NCBI GenBank assembly: GCA_021738485.1
Contig: JAIPBX010000017.1
Coordinates: 1-41,462, forward strand
Direction of reading: 5' to 3'
Source: Bacteroidales bacterium
Lineage (GTDB): Bacteria > Bacteroidota > Bacteroidia > Bacteroidales > JAIPAH01
DNA: 41,462 bases
The position numbers were made by a program, and so were the translations under genes. Shown piece after piece: positions 1 through 9,646 of this stretch; within the stretch, counting starts at the first letter, position 1, and every line of letters starts with the position of its first letter. A model generated the notes under the pieces. That model was not told where the DNA came from. It saw only the letters and a list, made by a program, of their open reading frames with translations, and made no database searches.

Positions 1-196
1 CTTTGAGCTTGTGGGGGAGATGGCTCTTGGTTTGTATCCATTCATGGAAGGTGTCTTCATCCATTTGCTGATACTTGCCTATGGTGGCCCTGTCCAAACT
101 CGTCTCCTGGCGAATCTGACTCTTATTGAGGCCTTTACTTGTGAGTTCTTGTACTTTGTACCACATCTTGATTTGTATTTTTCGTTTTTGTTTCAT
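1..196 (-). CDS. istA: IS21-family transposase IstA, N-terminal fragment (runs off window)
   Basis: Translation from complement 196: MKQKRKIQIKMWYKVQELTSKGLNKSQIRQETSLDRATIGKYQQMDEDTFHEWIQTKSHLPHKLK; HTH typical of IstA. Confidence 0.75.
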   Translation of the reverse strand, partial: MKQKRKIQIKMWYKVQELTSKGLNKSQIRQETSLDRATIGKYQQMDEDTFHEWIQTKSHLPHKLK

Positions 197-288
197 CGTC
201 TTGGAGTATTAACCTTGGTGTATTTTTTCCAAAGGTCTTACTCTTTCCTTTTTGCTGATTTACTTTTGCCAAAAATTGCTGATTTACA
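1..288 (-). mobile_element. IS21-family insertion sequence, partial (terminal end plus 5' part of istA)
   Basis: Minus strand encodes an IstA-like N-terminus. Beyond its start are two direct copies of TTGCTGATTTAC (252-263 and 277-288), i.e. minus-strand TGTAAATCAGCAA...GTAAATCAGCAA, resembling IS21 multiple terminal repeats beginning with TG at about 288. Confidence 0.75.
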
Positions 289-326
289 ATTGCGAAAATT
301 TGACGATTGCAAGTTACTGCTTACAT

Positions 327-914
327 TAATAGATATCGTGTCGTAAAAACTACCGTAAAGCTTCCCTCTTAAAGCCTCCCTTTAGGGAGGTTTGGAGGGT
401 GACACCTGGTAGCTTGAAACCAGCAAAAAAGCCGGCCTTCCATTTCAACTACCCACACCCCACCCCTAAATCCCCTGAAGGGGACTTGAAGAGGGATAGA
501 TAATTACCTCTTTTGTTTGATGAATAATATAAATAAGCTTTAATAGATATCGTGTCGTAAAAACTACCGTAAAGCTTCCCTCTTAAAGCCTCCCTTTCTC
601 GCCTTCATTGCATTTCGGCGGGACGCTGTAGGGAGGTTTGGAGGGTGACACCTGGTAGCTTGAAACCAGCAAAAAAGCCGACCTTCCATTTCAACTTCCC
701 GAACCCCACCCCTAAATCCCCTGAAGGGGACTTGAAGAAGGTTAGATTATTACTTCTTTTGTTTGATGAAAAAATAAATAAGCTTTAATAGATATCGTGT
801 CGTAAAAACTACCGTAAAGCTTCCCTCTTAAAGCCTCCCTTCACCGCCTTCATTGCATTTCGGCGGGGCGCAGTAGGGAGGTTTAGAGGGTAAAACCGGG
901 TAGCTTGAACCTAC
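327..914. repeat. Interrupted tandem repeat: two full units (327-540, 541-785) and one truncated unit (786-914)
   Basis: TAATAGATATCGTGTCGTAAAAACTACCGTAAAGCTTCCCTCTTAAAGCCTCCCTT recurs at 327, 541 and 786. Units 2 and 3 carry an extra GC-rich insert (CGCCTTCATTGCATTTCGGCGG) absent from unit 1. Confidence 0.9.
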
Positions 915-924
915 CAGAAATTCT

Positions 925-3147
925 TCATCCAATACGTGTCACCTTATCAACACCTTTCACTTTCAGCAATTTATGGAATAAGGCATCAAGATATTTGGTA
1001 TCTGTCACAAAGACTTTTATATGCCCTACAAAAGTCCCTTTATTGCTGCTGAAAGACACCGATTGCATATTCACTTTCAGGTCGTTGGAAATCACCTCTG
1101 AAATGTTGTTGACCACTCCCAGTTCATCCTTGCCGGTAATACGTAATTCCGACAAATAGGAAGCTTCTTCATCGGGATTATACCACTTGGCATCGATAAT
1201 GCGATAGCCGTACTTCTCCTTTAGTTGTTTGGCATTGGGGCAGTTGGTACGATGAATCTTTATTCCCTGGTCAACGGTAACAAACCCAAAAATGTCATCA
1301 CCGAATACAGGCTTACAGCAATTAGCCATATGATAATCATTGATTCGTTCCCCGTCAATAAGCAGCGACGTCTTATCGGCTTTCCCCGATGGTTTTTTCT
1401 TTGGTGGGGCTTTATCCGTTTTGATTTCTTGCGCTGTTTCCCGGACTGGCTTTTGCGCCGGTTCATTGTCTGCTGCCAGGATTTTTTTCAAATCCGATAT
1501 ATCTATTTCCCGGCTACCGATACCCTGGTAGAGATCCTGGGCGGAGTTCAACTTATAATGCTGGATAAGGTCTTTAACAATGCGGTCATTAAACTCCATC
1601 TTCTGTTGACTAAGCTTACGTTGTAAGATGGCTTTGCCTTCATCCACATCTTTGTACTGGATCCTCCTGAGGGCCCTTCGAATCTTATTTTTTGTCCGGT
1701 TAGATTTCACAAAATTCACCCAATCGGGAGAGGGTTTCTGATTGTTGGCGGTGAGTATTTTAACCTGATCGCCATTCTGTAACTCATGCCGGATAGGGAC
1801 ATTCTTTCCGTTTACTATCGCGCCCATACACTTGTCACCCACTTTGGAATGGATTTGATAGGCAAAATCTAAAACCGTCGCGCCGGTGGATAATTTTTTC
1901 AGATCATTCTGAGGCGTAAACACAAAGATTGTATCCTTGTAGAGATCGATTTTCGCATGTTCTTTTCTATCCAGTTCGTTAGGATCAACTTGTTCCAGCA
2001 TCTCCCGAATCGATTTCAGACGCTCTTCGTTGCTGTCCTGGCTTTCGCCTTCTTTATATTTCCAGTGCGCAGCTTGCCCTTTTTCGGCATTTTCGTCCAT
2101 ACGGCGGGTACGTATCTGCACCTCCACCCAACGGTTGCGGGGGCCTTTCACAGTAGTGTGAAGGGATTCATAGCCGGTGGCTTTCTTAGGCGTCGACACC
2201 CAATCTCTCAACCGGGTGGGATTCGGCTCATACTCATTGGTGATAAAAGAATAAACCCGCCAGCAATCCGTTTTTTCATCCTCGATAATATTATTAAGAA
2301 TAATACGAATGGCAAACACATCATACACCCTCTCAAAGGGGACATTCTGGTTTTTCATTTTTTGCCAGATAGAATGTATGGATTTAGAGCGTCCTTTTAT
2401 CTCAAAATCAAAACCATATTGTCTTAAAGCAGTTTCAATGGGTTGCGTAAATTCCCGGATATACTTAGCGCGGGCTTCTTTGGTTTCCCTGAGCTTCCGA
2501 CTGATATCATTATATATCTCAGGGTACATCGAATACATGGCATTTTCTTCGAGTTCCGTTTTCAGGTTATAAAGCCCCAAACGGTGAGCCAGCGGTGCAT
2601 ATAAAAAGGAAGTCTCCTCCGCTGCGCGCTCCCTGGTTTTTTTATCCACTCCTTCAAGGGTACGCATTATATGAACGCGGTCGGCCAGTTTTAGTAGGAT
2701 GACTCGTATATCCCCAGCCAGCGACAGCAGTAGATTCCTGAAATTCTCAGAGTATAAGGAGGGTTTTTCTACATATATGTCTGAAATCTTTTTAAAATCT
2801 CTGATTATCGAGGCCACGGTTGAACCGAAACGCTTCCCGATCTTATCAACAGAGACTTCACACACATAGGGGACGTTGTGTAACAGCGCGGCAATAACAG
2901 AGGTAGCCCCCAGTCCTATCTGATCTACCAATAAATGCGCCACTTCAAGGGGATGAAGAATATACAATTCATTGTCTTTCCTTCTTTTTTCGCCACAGTG
3001 CGACTCCAAAAACCGGTAAGCATCCTTCACTTTTTCTATTTCCTGCTCTGTTGTATGGGAATATAGGTCATCAAGCAATTGCCGGTATTTGGCTTCAAGC
3101 TTTTTTTGCTCTTCAGGTTCTATCATACGCCTTCTTCTTGTCAACAA
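925..3147 (-). CDS. relA: RelA/SpoT-family (p)ppGpp synthetase with degenerate hydrolase motif
   Basis: 740 aa; synthetase region GRSKSIHSIWQKM...YDVFAIRI...GYESLHTTVKGP...VEVQIRT; TGS-like and C-terminal ACT regions; HD region AALLHNVPYV. Confidence 0.92.
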   Translation of the reverse strand: MLTRRRRMIEPEEQKKLEAKYRQLLDDLYSHTTEQEIEKVKDAYRFLESHCGEKRRKDNELYILHPLEVAHLLVDQIGLGATSVIAALLHNVPYVCEVSVDKIGKRFGSTVASIIRDFKKISDIYVEKPSLYSENFRNLLLSLAGDIRVILLKLADRVHIMRTLEGVDKKTRERAAEETSFLYAPLAHRLGLYNLKTELEENAMYSMYPEIYNDISRKLRETKEARAKYIREFTQPIETALRQYGFDFEIKGRSKSIHSIWQKMKNQNVPFERVYDVFAIRIILNNIIEDEKTDCWRVYSFITNEYEPNPTRLRDWVSTPKKATGYESLHTTVKGPRNRWVEVQIRTRRMDENAEKGQAAHWKYKEGESQDSNEERLKSIREMLEQVDPNELDRKEHAKIDLYKDTIFVFTPQNDLKKLSTGATVLDFAYQIHSKVGDKCMGAIVNGKNVPIRHELQNGDQVKILTANNQKPSPDWVNFVKSNRTKNKIRRALRRIQYKDVDEGKAILQRKLSQQKMEFNDRIVKDLIQHYKLNSAQDLYQGIGSREIDISDLKKILAADNEPAQKPVRETAQEIKTDKAPPKKKPSGKADKTSLLIDGERINDYHMANCCKPVFGDDIFGFVTVDQGIKIHRTNCPNAKQLKEKYGYRIIDAKWYNPDEEASYLSELRITGKDELGVVNNISEVISNDLKVNMQSVSFSSNKGTFVGHIKVFVTDTKYLDALFHKLLKVKGVDKVTRIG

Positions 3148-3159
3148 AAATATATTAAA

Positions 3160-3194
3160 AAACGCCTGAAAAGCAATCTTTACAGGCGTTTTTT
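3160..3194 (-). terminator. Rho-independent-like terminator downstream of floA
   Basis: AAAACGCCTG...CAGGCGTTTTTT stem-loop between floA stop and relA start. Confidence 0.7.
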
Positions 3195-3215
3195 CCGCAT
3201 CAACAAAGGTAATAA

Positions 3216-4268
3216 TTATTCTTTGTCATCATCGGATGACTTTTTCCCGGAATCATCATCATCTTGTCCGATTTGTCCACTTTCATACCCGGACTGGGAT
3301 GTATCCTCCGGTGGTTCGGAAATGGATTTTCTCATACTTGTATCTGCTTGAATATTTTCAAGGCGGTAATAATCCATAACGCCAAGATTTCCATTGACGA
3401 GGGCTTCCGAAACGGCTTTAGGAATTTGCTTTTCAGCTTGTATAACTTCTGCGCGGGCTTCCTGCGCTTTAGCTTTCATTTCCTGCTCCTGGGCCACTGC
3501 CATAGCTCTACGTTCCTCGGCTTTGGCCTGGGCAATGTTTTTATCAGCGTTAGCCTGGTCGATCTGCAGACCGGCCCCAATATTTTTACCAATATCAATA
3601 TCGGCAATGTCAATTGAGAGAATTTCGTAGGCGGTCCCCGAGTCCAGACCTTTCTCCAATACTACGCGTGATATAGAATCCGGATTTTCCAGGACGGATT
3701 TGTGGCTTTCGGCCGAACCGATAGAGGAAACAACCCCTTCACCAACACGGGCAAGCACCGTTTCTTCACCGGCACCGCCGACAAGTTGGCGGATATTGGC
3801 CCGAACGGTAACCCGTGCTTTACAGATGAGCTGAATACCGTCTTTTGCCACAGCTGTAATTGGTGGGGTTTCTATAACTTTGGGGTTTACAGACATCTGA
3901 ACGGCTTCCAGGACATCACGGCCGGCCAGGTCAATAGCCGTGGCCGTTTTGAACGTGATATCCATATTTGCCTTGTCGGCAGATATTAATGCATTCACCA
4001 CATCCCGTACATGACCCCCGGCCAGGTAATGAGCTTCAAGATCATTCCGCACCAGGCTTAGTCCTGCTTTCGTAGATGAAATCATGCTCCGGACAATAAC
4101 CTGCGGGGGTATTTTTCGCCAGCGCATGAAAACAAGCTGCAAGAGTGAAATACGAACTCCCGATAATAGGGCCGTAAACCACAGCCCCACCGGGATAAAG
4201 TAAAAGATGATCCATAGGGCAAATATTGATGCTATGCCTATGGCAATATAAACAGCAACGCCTTCCAT
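3216..4268 (-). CDS. floA: Flotillin-like protein FloA
   Basis: [12 protein letters not shown]...[27 protein letters not shown]...[22 protein letters not shown], characteristic of the FloA/UPF0365 family. Confidence 0.95.
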   Translation of the reverse strand: MEGVAVYIAIGIASIFALWIIFYFIPVGLWFTALLSGVRISLLQLVFMRWRKIPPQVIVRSMISSTKAGLSLVRNDLEAHYLAGGHVRDVVNALISADKANMDITFKTATAIDLAGRDVLEAVQMSVNPKVIETPPITAVAKDGIQLICKARVTVRANIRQLVGGAGEETVLARVGEGVVSSIGSAESHKSVLENPDSISRVVLEKGLDSGTAYEILSIDIADIDIGKNIGAGLQIDQANADKNIAQAKAEERRAMAVAQEQEMKAKAQEARAEVIQAEKQIPKAVSEALVNGNLGVMDYYRLENIQADTSMRKSISEPPEDTSQSGYESGQIGQDDDDSGKKSSDDDKE

Positions 4269-4270
4269 TT

Positions 4271-4735
4271 TTAAGTATTTTTAGGTTTTACAATGATTTT
4301 ATTTGATTCTATTTTTGTGATTTTAACCGACGTGTTAGGATCGATATAACCGGAATACGATTTTACTTCATAATAATCGTCATTAAACCGGGCTTTTCCC
4401 ATAGGAGAAAGTCTTGAAATGGTTACTCCCTCATCTCCCACTTTCGGTTGATATTTTTCAAAATGTTCCACCTTTCCCTGTATTTCTGAATTCAGCATAA
4501 GACGCCGCCAGGTTTTCCCTTTAAGGGCAAAATAAAGCACTACAACCGTCACCAGCACGGTCGACCCCAGAAAAATGATCCCCGTCTGGCTGCCATACTG
4601 CTCATAAGTTTGCCATATAGCCACCACGATGAGTCCCGAACCAATAATACCGGCCACAGTAGTGCCGGGTATAACAAGGATTTCTAAAAGCAAAAACAAA
4701 AGTCCGAGGACTATCAGCGTAATCAATAACGTCAT
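4271..4735 (-). CDS. NfeD-family membrane protein
   Basis: N-terminal TM segments plus C-terminal OB-like region ([53 protein letters not shown]); adjacent to floA. Confidence 0.85.
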   Translation of the reverse strand: MTLLITLIVLGLLFLLLEILVIPGTTVAGIIGSGLIVVAIWQTYEQYGSQTGIIFLGSTVLVTVVVLYFALKGKTWRRLMLNSEIQGKVEHFEKYQPKVGDEGVTISRLSPMGKARFNDDYYEVKSYSGYIDPNTSVKITKIESNKIIVKPKNT

Positions 4736-4741
4736 AGGGTC

Positions 4742-5014
4742 TTATTCAATTTTCACTTTGAGTTCTCTTCGGATCATCTCATCATTTACAGGCTTCAATT
4801 CATTAAAGCTTCCTTCCAGCACTGAACACTTTCCTTTGTAATGGGCTATCATGGCACTTTGCTCCGCTTGCTCGGGCGTATGTTCGCAGACATCTATCAG
4901 GGCATTGATAACATGATCGAAGGTGTTCACATCGTCATTGTAAAGCACCAGCTCATAAGCCCCTGTTTTCTCTTGTTTTTGGTCTATTGCCGGCTTTTCT
5001 TTTTCTTGTCCCAT
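4742..5014 (-). CDS. clpS: ATP-dependent Clp protease adaptor ClpS
   Basis: YELVLYNDDVNTFDHVINALIDVCEHTPEQAEQSAMIAHYKGKCSVLEG matches the ClpS core. Confidence 0.92.
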   Translation of the reverse strand: MGQEKEKPAIDQKQEKTGAYELVLYNDDVNTFDHVINALIDVCEHTPEQAEQSAMIAHYKGKCSVLEGSFNELKPVNDEMIRRELKVKIE

Positions 5015-5107
5015 GGCAGTTTTTTAACAGACCTTAAAATTAAATATTTATTGCCTACCGGAAAAATTTTTTTGTTATATTTTTGTTCAATAAAGACGGG
5101 AAGAAAA

Positions 5108-5755
5108 ATGAGCGGTAGTAAAAACCTGTTAATAGAGCAACTGCGAGAAACGCTGAATAAAACCCTGCCGGGGAATGCAGCCCATAAACTTTTGGAGCCG
5201 CAAACGCGACGGCGTTATGACAAACACACTCCTCTTGTTCATCCCCGCAAGAGTAGCATCATGATTATCATATTTCCTTCCGGGGATTTTTTCAGTACTT
5301 ATACGATTCTGCGCCCTAAATATGATGGGATTCACAGCGACCAGATTGGGTTCCCCGGCGGTCAGAAAGAATGGCAGGATGATAATCTTTTGGACACTGC
5401 TATTCGTGAAACACAGGAAGAAATTGCCGTAACTATCGATAAAAACGAAGTCCTGGGGAAACTGACTGATATATATATTCCTCCCAGCAATTTTATGGTG
5501 GCTCCCTATATTGCCTTTCGCGAAAGCAAGCCTTCTACTGAGCGGCAACCTTCGGAAGTAGAAAAAATCATTGAAGTAAACCTCAGAGAGATCATAGCTC
5601 CTGATGCCATTGTCAGCCGCAGCTTATATGTCGAACACTACGGGGAAGTGCATGTACCTTGTTTTATGGCCGGTGAATATGTCATCTGGGGAGCAACGGC
5701 AATGATCATGTCTGAGCTAAGAGAAGTCTTAAGAAAAATCTTTGCCGCAGGATAG
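5108..5755 (+). CDS. NUDIX hydrolase (CoA pyrophosphatase type)
   Basis: Nudix box GGQKEWQDDNLLDTAIRETQEEI; start chosen at ATG 5108 rather than the long ORF start at 4841. Confidence 0.88.
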   Translation: MSGSKNLLIEQLRETLNKTLPGNAAHKLLEPQTRRRYDKHTPLVHPRKSSIMIIIFPSGDFFSTYTILRPKYDGIHSDQIGFPGGQKEWQDDNLLDTAIRETQEEIAVTIDKNEVLGKLTDIYIPPSNFMVAPYIAFRESKPSTERQPSEVEKIIEVNLREIIAPDAIVSRSLYVEHYGEVHVPCFMAGEYVIWGATAMIMSELREVLRKIFAAG

Positions 5756-5827
5756 CAGGGTAGTATTCCAATCATTTTTACGTGTTGTGCTTTTAGCCCT
5801 TCTGGTTGAGTTGAGAGAATAAAAAAT

Positions 5828-5859
5828 CGTATCACTCAAAGCTCCGAAAGAGCGATACG
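5828..5859. repeat. Short palindromic element, copy 1
   Basis: CGTATCACTC-AAAGCTCCGAAA-GAGCGATACG; arms pair with one mismatch; related to 12866-12899. Confidence 0.55.
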
Positions 5860-6171
5860 TAATATTCCTGCAACCTTAACCCTTTCGCCAGTATCCCAAT
5901 CAACTTCAATAAGTCGGGCTACCAGCCTTCCACTTTTGCCCCTAAATCTCCTAATGGTGACTAAATAAGGACTTGAAGAAAGGTATCGGATTAAAAATTT
6001 TGATTGATGAAAAAGTTGACGTATCCAGTAAAAATCGAGACATTCTCTTTAGCCGGTAATCAGGGGTTTTGGGTATTTGACATTACAAACCACATAAGAC
6101 ATTTAAAATCCCATCGTGTTTCTGCCAGGAAGGTATAAATGCCTTACGTGGTTCAGGATTACCGCAGTATG

Positions 6172-6594
6172 CTATTCATCAATTTTTATTTCATGATGAA
6201 TATTAGCTACATCCTTCAGCATATGCGTCACTCCGCAATATCTATCCTGCGAGAGGTTGACGGCTTTCTCCAGTTTCTCCCGGGGTAAATCTTTCCCTCT
6301 AAAATGATAAATCAGTTTAATAGAATCGTAATGTTTCGGGTGTTCTTCGGTATTGTTAGCTCCAACTTCTATATAAAACTCATCCGGTTCCACACGCATT
6401 TTTCTGAGAATCGAAATAACATCCATAGCGGTGCATCCGGCGAGCGAGGTGAGAAGTAATGGTTTTGGCCGTGGCCCCCTGTCTTTACCGCCCACTTTTT
6501 CGTCGGCATCTATCATAAATGTATGACCGTTGACTTCTGCTTCAAAAGCCATGTCTTTGTCTAAAGATACTCTTGCTGTAGTAGTTTTACCCAT
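6172..6594 (-). CDS. OsmC-family protein
   Basis: SLAGCTAMDVISILRKMR and DRYCGVTHMLKDVANIHHEIKIDE, the two Cys motifs of the OsmC family. Confidence 0.9.
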   Translation of the reverse strand: MGKTTTARVSLDKDMAFEAEVNGHTFMIDADEKVGGKDRGPRPKPLLLTSLAGCTAMDVISILRKMRVEPDEFYIEVGANNTEEHPKHYDSIKLIYHFRGKDLPREKLEKAVNLSQDRYCGVTHMLKDVANIHHEIKIDE

Positions 6595-6659
6595 AATTAT
6601 TTGTTTTTAGATTTTTAGTATTTAACTCAACATTTTCAACAATCAGGACGTAGTTTAGT

Positions 6660-7715
6660 TTATTTGCCTTTAAAGAAACCGGGAATAATTCCGGCTCTGA
6701 GGGAATCGACCCTTTGTTTACGGTTATCATACAAATAAACAATGCCTTTCTGCTGGTAATCTACAGCATCGGATACAATAATATGGTGATTCATAACTCC
6801 CAGGGCATAAAAAAGTTTATCCCCTTCTTCCAAAAAAGGCTTTTGCGAAAGTGTGTTTTCTGAAATACTCATCCGGTAAACGCCCTGGTTAAGATAATAA
6901 AGCGTGTCCTGGTTGTTATTGATGCACAGTTCGCTGGGGTTTAATTCCTTGTGTTTAAACTGTATCCGCTCTTTTATGCTATGATCAACGGCATTGATGC
7001 AATACAAAGCCGGAGTCTCTTCATTGGTATATCCCCCGCTGCATAGCACCCAGACATTTCCTCTTTTATCCACCACCATACTGTTGGGTTCCTTTGTAAC
7101 TTTTATAGAATCTATGAGCTTGTTAGCCGCCGGATCAATAACCATAATTTTGTTATTAGCCAATTCGGGATGATTCAATTGCGACCAGTTAGCCACAAAG
7201 ACTTTTCCCGAGGTTTTCACCATCACCTCCGAACTGCGGCCGATATCCAGGTGTCCTTCAACTGTTTGATTTTCTATGTCGATAATTGTCAGTGAATCGC
7301 TGTACAAATCGCTGACATAGGCCATATCCCCCTTTGCGGGCAGGATTCGGCGCGGTGAAGTAAAGCCTGTATAGGTCGCTTTAGACTTAAAGGTCTTAAG
7401 AGACACCTGTTCTATCTTCGATGAATTGTTTACCACAATAAATGCCGTAGTATCGTGGAGGATCATGGATTGGGAAACATCTCCCAAAGGCCTGTTATTA
7501 GCTTCATAAAAAAGCCTGTTGTATATCTTCGATGAATCAAAGGAGTAAAAGGAAACCGAACTGTTACTGTGCGAAAAATTTCCTTCGTTGACAATAAAAA
7601 ACCCTTCACCATCCAGAAAAGTCTCACTGGATTGCTGAACTTCCCCGAAATCTTCTTCTTCACAGGAAGCAAACATGATAATAGCTATCCAAAAAAATAG
7701 CAGCTTTATTTTCAT
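6660..7715 (-). CDS. BtuG-like surface lipoprotein, YncE/beta-propeller type
   Basis: Lipobox-like MKIKLLFFWIAIIMFASCEEE; repeated propeller blades; last gene of the riboswitch operon; 4-bp overlap with the TonB receptor gene. Confidence 0.75.
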   Translation of the reverse strand: MKIKLLFFWIAIIMFASCEEEDFGEVQQSSETFLDGEGFFIVNEGNFSHSNSSVSFYSFDSSKIYNRLFYEANNRPLGDVSQSMILHDTTAFIVVNNSSKIEQVSLKTFKSKATYTGFTSPRRILPAKGDMAYVSDLYSDSLTIIDIENQTVEGHLDIGRSSEVMVKTSGKVFVANWSQLNHPELANNKIMVIDPAANKLIDSIKVTKEPNSMVVDKRGNVWVLCSGGYTNEETPALYCINAVDHSIKERIQFKHKELNPSELCINNNQDTLYYLNQGVYRMSISENTLSQKPFLEEGDKLFYALGVMNHHIIVSDAVDYQQKGIVYLYDNRKQRVDSLRAGIIPGFFKGK

Positions 7716-9646
7716 AAATCAAAGAGATTAATTTTTAAAGAAAAATGATAATTCCTTCCCGGCATAGGATGCCAGGCCATAACCTGGTAATCCGTATCAA
7801 AAAGGTTGTTTACCTTAAAAGATAGTTCCCCCTTAAAATCATCTTGCTGAAAGTGATACCCTAAACCTGCATCAGTAATGCTGAAGGCAGGCATAAAAGC
7901 GTCATTTTCCGGGGTAGTATATCGTTTTCCCGTATAGCAATAGGTAATGTCAGCATACCATTTCTTATACTTCAAAAAAGTGTATGAGGAAAAAGTGTGT
8001 TGCGGGACATAAATCAATTGATTATTTGTTTCGTTTTCCTTTGCTTTTGATTTGTTATAAGTCCGGGTAAAGTTATAGGAGGCCCTGGTCATAAGTTCTG
8101 TTGTTCCTTGTTGCCAGGTAACACTGATGCTGTTTTCCACACCCTTTGAAACCACACTTTTCAGGTTACGTGGTGTCCAGTAACTCATCACCGAGTCGGG
8201 GGACCAGGATATCCAATCATCAATGGCCGATCGAAAACCTGTTACTTCAGTTTCGATTTTAAAATCATTGGTTATCTTTTGGGAATATTCCGCTCCAAGC
8301 TCCCACGAAATACCCCTTTCGGGTTCCAATGCACTATTTCCTCCCGGTGACCAATATAGATCATTCATGGTAGGGAGCCTGTAATTTCGTGAAAGATTAG
8401 CTTTTACAAACAAATCCCTGTTTGCCAGAACTTTATAATCCATACCCACAGAAGGGATCACGGGAATTAATGAACCGTCAATCCATTGCTGCCGAAGCAT
8501 TAAACGGGATACCAATCGTTTCGAAAAGGTATATTCCAATCCGGCGAAAGCCGTTATCCTGTTTCTTTGCTTTTGCCCTTCATAATTGTTGGAGCGTACC
8601 CTGGTCCGCTGATGTTTCATACTGGTTTCCAAAGTCAGCTTCGGGGTAAGGGGTTTTTGGTATTTCACTGCCGATACCATGCGGTAAGAGTAATTGTCCG
8701 AATCGATACGGGCAATATCATTTTTGTAATTCAGGTAATCGTAAAGGTAGGCGGTGCGCACACTAAGGGTGGAGCTTTTAAGTTGTTTTTTCCAATGCAC
8801 AATAGAACGGAGAAAGCTATTTTCCTGCTCTTCATCCCTCGAAGAAGCATTTACGCCAAGCGGCGGAGCAATATTCCGATGATGATTCTGCCCCCACACA
8901 TGCAAAGTTACCACATCGTCGGGCCCGAGTTTCCAGTACATCTCCTGCAGCAAAGATGTTTGAGAATAACCGGCATTTTCCCGCACTTCTACAGGCGGAT
9001 CATTCCTGTTTTTAAAATTATTTTTAAAGGAGAAATCGTTATCGGAAGTGGCATAATGCAGGCGCGTGCGACTTTGAAATTCAGAGTTGCCTATTTTTAA
9101 AGAAGCGTTGGTTTTGTATGTATCAAAACTTCCGAACCGCTGCTCCAGTTTCATCCTGAAGTTCTCCGACCAGTCAATCTCATTTTTAATGCTGATACTT
9201 CCGCCAAGGCCTCCGCTACCCTTGGATATACTCCCACCGCCGTGGCGAAGAGAAACTTTGTCGGCAGCAAAAACGGGTATCATCGAAAAATCGGTCTGGC
9301 CCAGCATAGGCGAGCTGATTTCCACGCCATTCCACAACACTTTGGTATGAGAGGCACTTGTGCCGCGAAAAGAAGCTGTGGCCAGGGCGCCCTGACCATA
9401 AGATTTTATAAACATCGGAGAATGCCTCGAAAGCAATTCCGAGAAAGAGGAAGTGGAGTATTGTTCAAGCGCCGTGGAGTCTATCCGCGTCTTTTTATAA
9501 CCACTCATTTTTCTGATTTTCGTGGCTTTTACGGTAATACCCTCCAGCGAAGTAACCTCATCACCCACTCTAATCGTATCCTGGGCGATTAGAGAAAAGG
9601 CAGGAAACATCAACAAAACCATTATATAAAATCCGCGATTCATCAT
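7712..9646 (-). CDS. btuB: TonB-dependent receptor, BtuB-like (cobalamin)
   Basis: Plug (FSELLSRHSPMFIKSYGQGALATASFRGTSASHTKVLWNGVEISSPMLGQTDFSMIPV), C-terminal barrel (NLFDTDYQVMAWHPMPGRNYHFSLKINL); cobalamin riboswitch upstream. Confidence 0.85.
   Translation of the reverse strand: MMNRGFYIMVLLMFPAFSLIAQDTIRVGDEVTSLEGITVKATKIRKMSGYKKTRIDSTALEQYSTSSFSELLSRHSPMFIKSYGQGALATASFRGTSASHTKVLWNGVEISSPMLGQTDFSMIPVFAADKVSLRHGGGSISKGSGGLGGSISIKNEIDWSENFRMKLEQRFGSFDTYKTNASLKIGNSEFQSRTRLHYATSDNDFSFKNNFKNRNDPPVEVRENAGYSQTSLLQEMYWKLGPDDVVTLHVWGQNHHRNIAPPLGVNASSRDEEQENSFLRSIVHWKKQLKSSTLSVRTAYLYDYLNYKNDIARIDSDNYSYRMVSAVKYQKPLTPKLTLETSMKHQRTRVRSNNYEGQKQRNRITAFAGLEYTFSKRLVSRLMLRQQWIDGSLIPVIPSVGMDYKVLANRDLFVKANLSRNYRLPTMNDLYWSPGGNSALEPERGISWELGAEYSQKITNDFKIETEVTGFRSAIDDWISWSPDSVMSYWTPRNLKSVVSKGVENSISVTWQQGTTELMTRASYNFTRTYNKSKAKENETNNQLIYVPQHTFSSYTFLKYKKWYADITYCYTGKRYTTPENDAFMPAFSITDAGLGYHFQQDDFKGELSFKVNNLFDTDYQVMAWHPMPGRNYHFSLKINLFDL

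Noticed and set aside
11-346. 111-aa plus-strand ORF at the window start
   Set aside because: Antisense to the IstA fragment and running through the IS21 end; no domain.
327-914. CRISPR array
   Set aside because: Repeat units exceed 200 bp with no short repeat-spacer periodicity and no cas genes.
3264-3989. Plus-strand ORFs of 78-117 aa inside floA
   Set aside because: Antisense shadows of a highly conserved gene.
4841-5107. N-terminal extension of the Nudix ORF
   Set aside because: Overlaps clpS in antisense; the conserved protein and a likely promoter region support ATG 5108.
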